From positions 682,001 through 746,000 of the forward strand of contig WACJ01000402.1 of assembly GCA_008973525.1 (NCBI GenBank): a stretch of 64,000 nucleotides of DNA, written 5' to 3'. Numbering within the stretch: position 1 is the first letter of the stretch; the number at the start of each line of letters is the position of its first letter. The stretch comes from Stenopsyche tienmushanensis (lineage: Eukaryota > Arthropoda > Insecta > Trichoptera > Stenopsychidae). This document shows positions 52,303 through 62,453 of the stretch, one piece after another. Under the pieces are notes generated by a model. It was not told where the DNA came from, made no database searches, and saw nothing but the letters and a program-made list of their open reading frames with translations. The position numbers and the translations under genes are program-made.

Positions 52303-53147
52303 CGACCCCGAGCCAAAATTTCGATCCCGGGATTTCGGGATTCCATTAGACAATCCCGGGACCAGTCCCGGGATCCCGGGATTGGGATTTTCAATATTTT
52401 AAGAAATTACCTTGATGAATTTGATCAAAAATTACTAATAAGTCCATTTGTTCAATATAAAAAATCACTTGAAGGCCAAAGAATTTTATTTATTTAAGAA
52501 AAGATAAAAATACAATTCAAAAATAGATAAATAAAACACTAAAAAACTCAAATATTATTTTGAAAATATGCCCGAAGTAACATTAGTGTTTCGTCATTTA
52601 GTCTGGATCTGATTTTGGAAGTCAGGCAACTTGCTGCTGAAAATGCACGCTCAAACTCGCATACTTCCCGATTTCGCGACAAATTATTTATTTCCGTTGC
52701 TGCAGATGAATACTTATATACTATAATACTTTGATGTGATTCGTAATTATATTACGTAGGAATACAAAAATTCTGAACCCCGTATCTATTATATTTCATA
52801 TCGATATTCCCATTATTAGAGTCGAGGTGTAGTAAATACATCACCGTTAGGGAAAAGTTAATATAACAATTTGAAAAACATATATGTAATGAATATATGT
52901 ATACATAGATTAGACAGTCACTGACCCTGGGCGTCGCCTAAGTTCGCCAATTAGTAATTACGCCACTGTTTCTAAGCGTCCAGATTTCGTCGGAAATGTC
53001 TCGATTTAGTAGCCTTCATCGCGTTGGTGAGGTGTACGATTTCTGTTAGATAAAAATTTCAATCCCGAAATTTTCGGGATTACGTTTTATAATCCCGGGA
53101 TTCTTAAGTACCTAAAACTGTCCGGGATCCCGGGATTGGATTCCCTA
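52303..53147 (-). mobile_element. hAT-family element, copy 2, inverted, with transposase tail
   Basis: This is the reverse complement of the element at 10053-10799, with the same clustered CCCGGGAT subterminal motifs and the same end GGATTCCCTA at 53147. The other end has lost its terminal bases. On the minus strand about 52548-52713 encodes CEFERAFSAAS and LTSKIRSRLNDETLMLLRAY, followed by a TGA at 52548-52550. This is the C-terminal dimerisation tail of hAT transposases (SERVFS.AG … R..L). The rest of the enzyme is missing. Confidence 0.75.
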
Positions 53148-54850
53148 TTTGTATGATTCTTGCTTAAAACGTTTGATCACGCTCATTAAAATGAGTGTCA
53201 CCCCACCCTTCTCGAAACAACTGTTGCTTTATGGCACACGTTTCAAATAAGGAAGCATCTCAGCCGCATCTTGTAATATGAATGAGTAGCACGGGCAGAG
53301 AAGGTGGGGTTGGTATGGAATCTTTGGATAGTCATGGCTGCGGAATGATGATCTTCTCGTGACCAAATATCTTTCACATTTATCTATATCGACAAAAATG
53401 TGGGAGTGGAGCGTAGCCCGTGGACAGTGTCACGAGAGCGCCCCCGCTCTACCACGTAATTCATTGGTGTCAGAAGTGGGATTGCAACGTAAACAGACTT
53501 CTGACTTTGTTCTATTTCAACAACACTGACACTTAGGACATATGGCCTATGTGTGAAACGTATCAAAAGTTCGCTTTATGCTACGCTAGACACCCACACA
53601 CACATACTATAGGTGGCACAGCGCATGCGCCTAAATTTTCTATGACGCATGCGATAGACACGGGCACACTATAATCGATTATCTCTTTCTTTTCGATCAA
53701 ATGCCGCATGGAGTTTCATTTTTCGTGACGTTTAGGCCAATATACCCTACCGCGTCTATAGAAGTTTCATTTCAAAAATGCATCTCAAACGACATTTGAA
53801 ATTCATACCAATTGAAATGATTTAAATTATTCGCACAGGATTCTAATTATTCCCCAATTTTATAGTCTCTGAAAGCCTCCGCTTCAGCATTGCGCTGAAT
53901 AGTGATATGCTATCTCCTTTATGTAGACCGTCTTCATTAAATATACATCTGGATTTAAATATATTTTCATCAGTAAGTTGTCTCTGAGGGATAAATGGGA
54001 CGTGTGACAGCCCAATTAATCTGCTTATAAATATCGCCACCGCGGGGCGCTCGGTCGCTATCCCACTTGTCGCCACTCGTCAACCCCCTCAGAATTAAAC
54101 ACCTTTATAGCTACACGACGATTGTCAATCTAACCTTGTAATCTTCACGCTTCAGCTCCGCCAGATACACGGGGTGTTTCTACTTAAAGAGCGAAATCAA
54201 TTAATCTGAACCCTTGAGGTCATTTAGGGTTGTGCGTAATCTGATTAAAATATAAAGGAGGAATTTAAAATAAGCTACCCCCCCGTAATACACACAATTC
54301 CGAGCCATATAGACAGACAATTCTCGCCGTTTTCAGCAGTTAATTAATTCATGAATATCTTACTTGTCGACCATAAAACCGTAGGAGAATCTCCAGATAG
54401 TCTCGGGTTACCAAAATCACGGGTGTCCTATGTAAATTTATTATATGACGAGGTTGTTTCTAAGGTAATAGTTGGAAGATATATTCAATGAAAACTCGCT
54501 TAATTCTTGATCTAATTTAAATAAACTTGGCGTATAAAACAGCCTTATTTATGCGAGACCATTTTGGGCTGGAAAGTGAAGCAATTTGTTGCTCGCCCAA
54601 ACTTTTGATATATTCACCCGGCGAAATGTTAAATGAATGATTGTTATTCGGCGAAGACTTAAACAATTAACTTTAATTAATTAGAATAGAGTTTTAGTTA
54701 TGAAAATCCTTGAATTGTGTTCTTTCGCAAGAAAGGATCAGCAATTTGCTTGCCGCTTTTTTGTCTGAAAGTTTGTGCCGTTTTGTAATTTGTAGTTTTG
54801 CAGCAACAATAACGCGGTGATTTAGAGCCGAAATTATCTGCGAAAATATT
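53148..54850. other. AT-rich stretch, no recognised gene
   Basis: Only short frames occur. A purine/pyrimidine patch with CACACACAC lies near 53595. No coding or RNA gene was supported. Confidence 0.45.
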
Positions 54851-54905
54851 TTGCGGTGGTTCAATGGTTTAGGATAGACATTGGTGGTGGGTTCGACGCC
54901 CCTAA
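54850..54905 (+). repeat. tRNA-derived fragment (A box and B box)
   Basis: TGGTTCAATGG at 54857-54867 fits the RNA polymerase III A box. GGTTCGACGCC at 54890-54900 fits the B box GGTTCGANNCC. The spacing of 33 bp is right. The sequence between does not fold into a full cloverleaf, so this is a SINE head or tRNA pseudogene and not a working tRNA. An A-rich stretch (ACAAAAGTACAATAAAAGC) follows. Confidence 0.45.
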
Positions 54906-55399
54906 CAAAAGTACAATAAAAGCATTAAAAGTTCAAACGAAAATGAATATTTAATTGCGCTTTGTGTTCATGATGTTTTCGCCAGTACATCGTCAAAAAT
55001 GCTGATGATTCGGAGGTTCTTTGAACTTTAATCTGAAACACGTTCTACGGCGTTAATTGATAAATAAATGCCTTCATTTTGGAAATTAACTTTACAGGTA
55101 CTGTGCTCCAAATTAGATAACGAAGTTCAATGCTCATTCTTTTTATGTTTCACATCATTCTGAATTTACGCTCAAAAGGATGATAAATAATTTTAAGCCT
55201 GAAAGAAAATCGAGCTTAATATGAAAATATTGGACGCTGTTAATCGGCACCAATATCAACATCGATGTTTCGCACCCGAGTGACTTCCCGTTGTGATTTC
55301 TGCAACCGAATAACGCGGCTAACGCGCAGCGACGATGCAAACGCAAGGTTTGGGAAAATCAATTTATTCATATGTTCGTATTGTCTATTGTATGGCATT

Positions 55400-55530
55400 A
55401 AGTAAGGGATATAACGTCGTTCAAATGTCTGCCGCGGCTTTACTCGGTGGCACGTATTCGGGAGGTTCAATTTTCGATGACTGTCGAATAAATCGAACAA
55501 CATGGCTACCATATCAAAATTACCCTGCAC
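55400..55530 (-). mobile_element. mariner-like transposase C-terminal scrap
   Basis: The minus strand at about 55435-55490 encodes VIEN, a stop, TSRIRATE, a stop and SRGRHLN. This parallels VIVNWTSRMRATE at 13514 and the C-terminal 'RSRGGHLND' tail of mariner-type transposases. Confidence 0.4.
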
Positions 55531-55856
55531 AACTCTTTCTAAATACAAAATATTTAATTCATTTTAAGCCTTTTTGAGTGATATTGGGATCTATTAGCCT
55601 ATTTGTCGAGTCTCGCATTGCTTTCGTCGCTGCGGCAAATGCGTATTTCAGCGCTATTCGGCTGCAAATATCGCGCCGGATGGTCACACGGAACACTCCA
55701 TAGCTTCGATGATGATCTCTTACGCAAAATAGTCGCAAATCCGACAATTTTATTTGTTTCCTCGTGGCGTCTCTATTAAAAAAACTTGTATTTGCGGAAT
55801 ATTTTGCATGAAATTGTCTTACAAAATTAAATCGATTTGGATAAAATATTATAGTG

Positions 55857-55898
55857 TTGTTAGACAGTTTCGTCGCAGATAAAACTGTCTAACGACAA
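55857..55898. repeat. Short hairpin
   Basis: GTTAGACAGTTT and AAACTGTCTAAC form a perfect 12-bp stem around an 11-base loop, with a few further pairs beyond one mismatch. Possible remnant of a small inverted-repeat element. Confidence 0.45.
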
Positions 55899-57333
55899 AA
55901 TTATATTGGTCGCTCTGGGAATAAATTTGGATGATGAATTAAAATGCGGATTGCCTGTCCAAGATCAATATGCTGCTTATCTTTAGATTTGTCGATGGGC
56001 GTCCTTTATTTTGATGTATATGACCCCAATTGATCTGGTCACATCCTTGTCGTCCTGTTCATTCAAATATTCTTAGACGTCTGCATTTAATCAACTTACA
56101 ATTAATCAGAATGACCTTAGAGTGCGTCGCATATTCATCCGACCTTTACTTCATTGTCCTTTTTCTCATTTCAGTTGTCCTCTCGAATAACCTCTGCTTT
56201 GGTATCTGTTTACTCTAGCTAAGATTATATTCATTGCTATTTTTATACAAATCATCCAGAAATGTACGCTCTTATCGGCGACAGCGTTGTTTAATGTCTT
56301 GTTTACCTATTTTGATGTCTCTTTTATCGGTCAAGATTGGGTAGATAACTTTTTGCGTTGCCGTATTATTAATTTCATTGATATCAGTCGGGCCGGGACT
56401 TTGTTCAAGAATCTCGTCTGGCGATATGATAACGGGGATGATGACGATTGTTGACACTGAATGCTGGATTGTTAAATATAGAATTATCACAACACACAGT
56501 TGCAGCAGAAAGGTCAATGGGTTCCATGGCTCGACCTTGTGGTAATTGTCAGATATTAATTTACAAGTGCACTTCGAGCTGGACATCATCATATCTCAGG
56601 GTCATTACGAGAAGACACTCAAATGTCGTATTGCGTTTTTGGAAACGGTCAAGAGCAGCCATTAGATCTGTGGACAAAGGAAATTTCGGTATGGAAACAA
56701 CTGCACAATGACAAATGACAGTCATGCACAGAATAGAAAGCAAAAAACATCCAGCATTACAACAGGATAAAAAGAATGATACAGGACACGAGTGAGTCGT
56801 CGCATTGACATCCGCCAGATGAGCATTCATGCGGTATGATACAATTTTATGAAGAATGGTTGTGTTGAAGTATACTTCTCCACCATGTGGAATAGGAAAC
56901 TAAATCCTCTGTTTGCTCTATATTGTAGACCAAGCAAGCAATCGACCTCTTGCTCGTTGTTCCGCTACGCTGCCAACGACCCTAGGTATTTAACCAAAAT
57001 AACTACACATTCACAGTTTTTATGGCTCTTTATATAGAAAGGTTGACGAACCTCCATGACCGATTTTGATATGAAAAATGAATGCCTTTCCATCATCAAA
57101 GACATTCTCCACAACGCTATATTTTTGGTCTTTGATTAAATTATAAACTAAATGCAGTTATTAAGCAATGACAGTCAATATTTTTATATTCCAAGAAGCC
57201 CTTTTAATAGAAAATCATCGAGATAATTCAGCATATGGGCGTTTATCAGTAAACTGGGAAACTCGTTGTCTCAGGCCAATATTCAGGACCGAAACAAAGT
57301 GATGGCAAAGGAGACGCAACTGGGCTTGGAGAC
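55899..57333. other. No recognised gene
   Basis: Minus-strand frames at 56272-56592 and 56561-56830 contain hydrophobic runs (TFLLQLCVVIILYLTI and FFLSCCNAGCFLLSILCM) but match no receptor family I can name, and they are in different frames. Not called as genes. Confidence 0.35.
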
Positions 57334-57620
57334 ATGGTTTTTATTTTATTTGACCATTCTACTTCATATGAACGGAGGCTGATTGAACCACCCCATTTTA
57401 AAAATATATGCCAATTTGTCTCTCTTTTCAAGTTTGAATTTCCCCTGATCCCGGAGTGTCCATGCGGAGATCCGTTCATGGACGCAAACCATGTTTTGTG
57501 GACACCTTTGGGCGTGGCACTCATTCGTCGTGTCAGCGATTCGAAAAGCGGACCGCTTGGACACACATAACTTGTGGCTACTTCGTACTCTTTTAGGACT
57601 TTTTGCGGCACTTCCGATGA
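57334..57620 (+). mobile_element. Possible non-LTR retrotransposon ORF2 C-terminal scrap
   Basis: The + strand frame reads CPCGDPFMDANHVLWTPLGV, which resembles the cysteine/histidine motif near the C-terminus of ORF2 proteins of insect non-LTR elements (C.CG … DA.HVL..C). The frame breaks soon after. No reverse-transcriptase core is present. The family is uncertain. Confidence 0.4.
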
Positions 57621-57727
57621 TAAATGCGTACTTGGGATTGATATATACGATCACCGGAGTCTCCCCCCCCCATCTCGAAGCTAATTTATTATCTGTATCT
57701 ATTTGCGTATACATACTATTTTAAAAT

Positions 57728-58050
57728 ATACATCTAATATATAAAAATTAATATCTGTTTGTTCGTATGTAATGCGCTGCCATACCGTTCATCAGATTGC
57801 GATAAAACTTCGTCCATTTATTGCTAAGGATTGCGCGTGTAACATAGGCATAGTATAATATATAAAAATCAATGTTTGTTTGTACGTATTTAATGCGCTG
57901 CCATACCGTTCATCCGATTGTAATAAAACTTTGTCAACATATTGTTTACACTTACGGGAATAACATAAGCATAGTAAAATATTGTTTGTGTACGCAGTTT
58001 GTTATGCGAGACGTGACATTGCAACGCATACCGGGTAATCACTGGTTATG
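57728..58050 (+). repeat. Two tandem diverged units of a dispersed repeat
   Basis: Unit 1 (about 57735-57850) and unit 2 (about 57855-57985) share AATATATAAAAAT, TGTTTGT.CGTAT, AATGCGCTGCCATACCGTTC and GCATAGTA. The second unit is followed by GCGAGACGTGACATTGCAAC and ACCGGGTAATCACTGG. A related single unit lies at 21190. Likely non-autonomous transposon sequence. Confidence 0.5.
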
Positions 58051-60215
58051 AATAAAAATGAAATAATGTATTTCAATGGATGAACGTATTTTTTGAACAA
58101 TTTCTTAGATTCCTTATCAATGTTTTGCCGGTATTTCTTCTTTTCTTCTTCTCAAGATCCGGTATCGCATATAGATGTTTGCATATAGAAAGGATTATCC
58201 ACATATGCATATAAAAAAATAAAACTTTTTATATCCTTATTCTAAAAGTCCCAGAATTCCAACTGCTCATTTCTAAGAAAAGTGCCATAAGTATGAAAGC
58301 TCTGGTCTACAGTTTGAAATATTGCGTTAACGCGTGCTACGAAATGTAAGCGACCGACAAAATTTGCGAGGCTTCATGAGCATCACTTCGTGAACACGTC
58401 CCCTGGCAACAGTCCCCTTGCTCCATAACAGGCCAAATACGGAATATAGATATAATAAGATCAACGAAGAAGATGGCAAAATCAGCGTCACATTTCTAAA
58501 GCCTTACAAACTCCCCTGACATATACAGCAGTCCCCTGTATACGTTTGGATAAAAATAAAATTTAACGTGTTTTTTGGTGTGTAAAGCCTTCCAAAGTGC
58601 GGATTTGCAATTATGTTATTGAATGCCTTGACCTTGAATACTAATCAAAGTATAATCCAAGCGAAGTCTGCGAAAACTGACCTCTATCTGAGGCCTATGA
58701 TCAGAAGTGACCAGAAGCAATTGTTTTTGGTTTGGGCTTCAGAATGGTTGTGCATTTGCGGTGTAGCCAAAGTGCCCTCTAGCAGAGGCTCTTTTATCAG
58801 CGTTAGTCAGTGTTATCAATGTCCTGGCTGCAAGGGCCAAGGACGTCTGCAGTGTCGGTTTGCGTGACTTTGGTCTCGACCTCAACCACAATGCGAAGCA
58901 CTTATTTTTGGATATGATTTTGAATTAAAATCACATTAATGACAAGCGATTGTGCTAACTGTTGACCTAGAACATTCGGCCTGACCTTTGGGTGATTCAC
59001 GAAACATGACATTCGTCGACATTACAGCATCCCGGCTACATGTCATTTTTTAACATATCAATTTGGTAGTTGAAGGTTATGCCTGACGATTATATTTGCG
59101 AACACAATAACGTAATGGCTGGCTTCGGAAAAAAATGAGACTGGTTAAGGTGATGGTCGCTTATATCACAGTCTCTTCAATGTCAACGCACTAAGCCAAA
59201 GGTCTGACAAGTTGAAGGCGACTAATAAGCTCCAATAATCTTTTCCTTTTACATGCTAAAGTACATAATATATTTTGCCAAGAGATATGATTTAAAGCAT
59301 TTTTTATACAATTCCCAATGGATTCCTGAAGGATCCCCTTTGAGAAACTACCCCTTCTGTTAATAAGATAATTTGGCCAGACCATTTTGCTTTTGCTTAG
59401 ATCTTACCAAATCTCCCAGACTTTGTACATTAAAGAGTTTTACAAAATTATATAGACAAGGGGACTGTTTATAAAATCCGTCTTTTTTAGTTTTATAAAC
59501 ATATATTAATACAAGAATAAGCAGGTTCAATTGACGGGCAAATATTTTAATTGATTCATAAAATGTATTTTGATAAATTCAATCTAAAGCAATTATATCA
59601 CCTTGGCAATACACCAGGGAACTGTTTTTGAGCATTATAAAAACGTTTTTTGATATAATTAACTACAAAACATAGTAATTTATACTTTTTTATACAATAT
59701 TGGCTTGAGACAACGAGTTGTCCAGTTTACTGAACAACGGACACATTTTTTGGACTTAAAAAAAGAAGATGCCGATATATGTTTCAAAATAACATATAAA
59801 GATAGTTCTAAAAGTACCCGACCTAACAAAAATTCTACCTAAAAAAAAGTCCTAGAAGAGGACAGAGTAGCCATAAGGTTTGTATGTTCAATCGGTCCGC
59901 TTTTCGGACCGCCGCTATGACGAATGAGCGCCTCGCTAACGGATGCCATACTTAGACATATGTGATCGGGTGTTTAAATTCTACAATCGGTCGAAAATAT
60001 TGTTGTCTTTATTTTATGGCGGGCTTATGCAGGCTGGTTCGACTCAATATTTGAGTGATAACGAAGAAAAAAGGGATAAGACAATTTAGTATATAAAAAC
60101 GGACAGAGTCAATCAGTGTTGATTCATGTAAAGTAGAATAGTCAAGTAAAATAAAAATAAAAACATATGTAACTCTCAACCGGGTCGGTATTCTGCGTTT
60201 TGCGCCCCAAGCCCA
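58051..60215. other. AT-rich stretch, no recognised gene
   Basis: Short frames only, such as 58613-58867, without recognisable homology. A short hairpin CGGTCCG/CGGACCG lies near 59895. Confidence 0.45.
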
Positions 60216-60270
60216 GTTGCGCCCGTGGCGGGCGCCTGCTTTGCCACACCCTTGTTACGGCCCTGTGTCG
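60200..60270 (-). mobile_element. Possible single hAT-type end
   Basis: On the minus strand the segment reads CAGGGCCGTAACAAGGGTG followed by GC-rich sequence, resembling the CAGGG.CGTAAC ends of many hAT-type small elements. The partner end was not found. Confidence 0.25.
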
Positions 60271-60623
60271 TGATGTACCAAATGTTACTTTTTAAGCGGA
60301 CCAATGAGTGCGTCCAAAGCGGACCAATTGGTGTCCCTTATTTTATTTTTCGTCAGTAAATTAATAATAAGACGATTCTGATCGTTTATGAGTAGAAACA
60401 TTTTTTGTCAAATTGTTATCAATCAATCTTATAGCATATATCTAACGGTGTGTTCTATGTGTCGGAATGCAGATAAATGCTTTTTCTTTGGTCTTAGTGT
60501 CAACGGGCTGGGGCGCAGTTTGGGGATATTAGGGGGACCCTAAAATATTCGCTAATGTCTAGACATGGTGACAAAAACATCATTGTTTTTTCGTGATCAT
60601 CGACCACTGTGCGAATACATTTA

Positions 60624-60823
60624 GGCCTGATCCACACTATGGTGCCGGTAACGGTTCGATCTCGCTCTCGGTCTCGGTTCGGTCAAATATTTTCATACAA
60701 AAAACGGGATTGGAACGATCCGATAGAGTGAATACTCTGATTGTTTCTTGTGTAAGAATATTTGATCGGACCGAGACCGGAGCGAGATCGAACCGTTACC
60801 GGCACCATAGTGTGGATCAGGCC
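60624..60823. mobile_element. Snap-back MITE, PIF/Harbinger-like, TTA duplications
   Basis: A 200-bp element beginning GGCCTGATCCACACTATGGT and ending with its reverse complement. The inverted arms are about 65 bp with few mismatches and cover most of the element. It is flanked by TTA on the left (60621-60623, allowing for the local sequence TTA) and TTA on the right (60824-60826), the 3-bp duplication typical of PIF/Harbinger. No coding capacity. Confidence 0.75.
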
Positions 60824-60826
60824 TTA

Positions 60827-61960
60827 ATCATCGGCAAAACGAATAGGATGGGTGTTATGGGGTAGGATGGGAATCGCATGCCTCGACAGAATATTTTTGG
60901 GTCCCCGTTATTAATAGCGGATAAAAATACCAAACGTTACATTGTTATGAATCATTGCAAATCATAATTACGCATGCGCCGTCTCAGTCTTTTTTTCAAA
61001 ACCAAAGCGAGATAATATTTCCGCTTGTATATTAGACAAATTCTGATATCTTTATCAGCTTCCGATTAATATTTACATAAATGAACATTATATCTCCGTG
61101 TTAGTATTTATAAGTCCATGATTCACGATGGTCGTGAGAGCGCCCTTTATTTATAGTCTTTCAATCAATATTTATTCGAGTGTCGTAAACGTTTGCCTCC
61201 TCAAACAACGCGTACAACGGTAGTAATTCCGACTTGAAAGTTTAAGCTATCAATTTAAATTATATGGGGTCGCTGTTGGGGTGAAGGGTCGTGACCCTAC
61301 AAGAGGTCGGGTCTGACCGAGAAACTCTACCCTCTGCCACACGGCTCGTGCTAATAACCCAATTAGACCGTTTGTGATGTATTTCTGGAAGAACGGGTGT
61401 AATATTTTGACATTGATCGGTCGATATGGATATTGACAGAAATGCATTCGTTGATGTGCATCGTGACTAAGTGCATTCCATATGGGCGTACTTTCATGTC
61501 ATTTGATGGAATATTGCATAGGTCGGCATTGGATGTTGTTTCTTAACCTCTGGAAATATTGCTTATTGTTTCGTACTGGGCTGAGTAAATTTGTCCAAAC
61601 AATGCAGACATAGGACGAGCTGTAAATAAAGTCGTCTGCAGTTTTGACCTTGATGCGTGATGCCGAATAATCTAGCATGAAGTCATTGGACACTTTTCTT
61701 TCAGTAAACACCAACGAATATACATATATTTATTGTCCTTGTTTAGATATTTTGGTTTTCCCGGCTTAAATGGATTTTCCTTGCTATGCAGGCAACGTGA
61801 CCGAACGTCTCCTTTCCTTATAAGATCAAACCCAGGCTGAATAGTTCCAATTTCATGCTATTTCATCAGTTATTTGTGGCAGTGAAAAGGTTTTTCCACT
61901 GAATATATCCAGAAAGTTAGGTTAAGACATGTAAGTAAGAACCACAATATCACCAAGAAG
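60827..61960. other. No recognised gene
   Basis: AT-rich with short frames only. A palindrome-like GGGTCGTGACCC lies near 61287. Confidence 0.45.
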
Positions 61961-61963
61961 ACT

Positions 61964-62300
61964 TCAAGAAATGTCAGGAAATTCTCTGTAAAGGTGGCCA
62001 AGCATCATATGGCGATCATTTCGCACTTGTTTTTCAATTTTTTGCACAAGTTCATCAGAAATTACTGATGATCTTCCACTATTTGCCTCGTTGAGAGTAT
62101 CAGTATGGCCTTCTTTGAACAACCTAACCCACTTCATAACACGTTGTTGACTCATCATACCACTACCATAAACTTCCACGAGCTTCCGATAGATATTCCC
62201 GGCAAAATTGTTTTGCAAAGTCAAAAAACGGATAATCGCGCTGATCTCGCACGGATGGGAAATTGTGGGAGCGACGACCTCTCCATCGGAATAATTTACT
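61964..62300 (-). mobile_element. mariner transposase N-terminal remnant
   Basis: The minus strand encodes CEISAIIRFLTLQN, then VEVYGSGMMSQQRVMKW and RLFKEG, GRSSVISDELVQKIEKQVRN and EFPDIS, the complete first helix-turn-helix (HTH_48-type) domain of a mariner transposase in order. Near the expected start an ATG is out of frame by a small insertion. The catalytic DDD domain is absent. This is the best preserved mariner copy in the window. Confidence 0.8.
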
Positions 62301-62427
62301 GCGACTGAACAAAATGGCCGACAAATACGCTAAAGAAATGAAATATTTTAGCTCCTACTGAAAGTTGATTATATGCATTGGTTTTTTTCTATTTTCAACG
62401 GAAATTGTTAGCTAAAAGTTGAGGATG

Positions 62428-62453
62428 TGTTTGTGTAATATATAATAAAATAG
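62428..62453 (+). repeat. Dispersed AT-rich motif copy
   Basis: GTTTGTGTAATATATAATAA followed by AATAGG, about 130 bp beyond the start of the mariner remnant. The same motif lies beyond the start of the remnant at 10808-11110, which suggests a link with mariner ends. Confidence 0.45.

Noticed and set aside
56272..56830. Two minus-strand frames with hydrophobic segments, suggestive of a membrane receptor
   Set aside because: The frames differ, no signature motif of gustatory or odorant receptors is visible, and transcription evidence is lacking.
60040..60052. B-box-like GGTTCGACTCA
   Set aside because: No A box at a suitable distance and no cloverleaf.
61285..61300. GGGTCGTGACCC palindrome as an EcRE
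   Set aside because: The half-sites are too close together for the IR1 arrangement, so it does not match the EcR/USP consensus.
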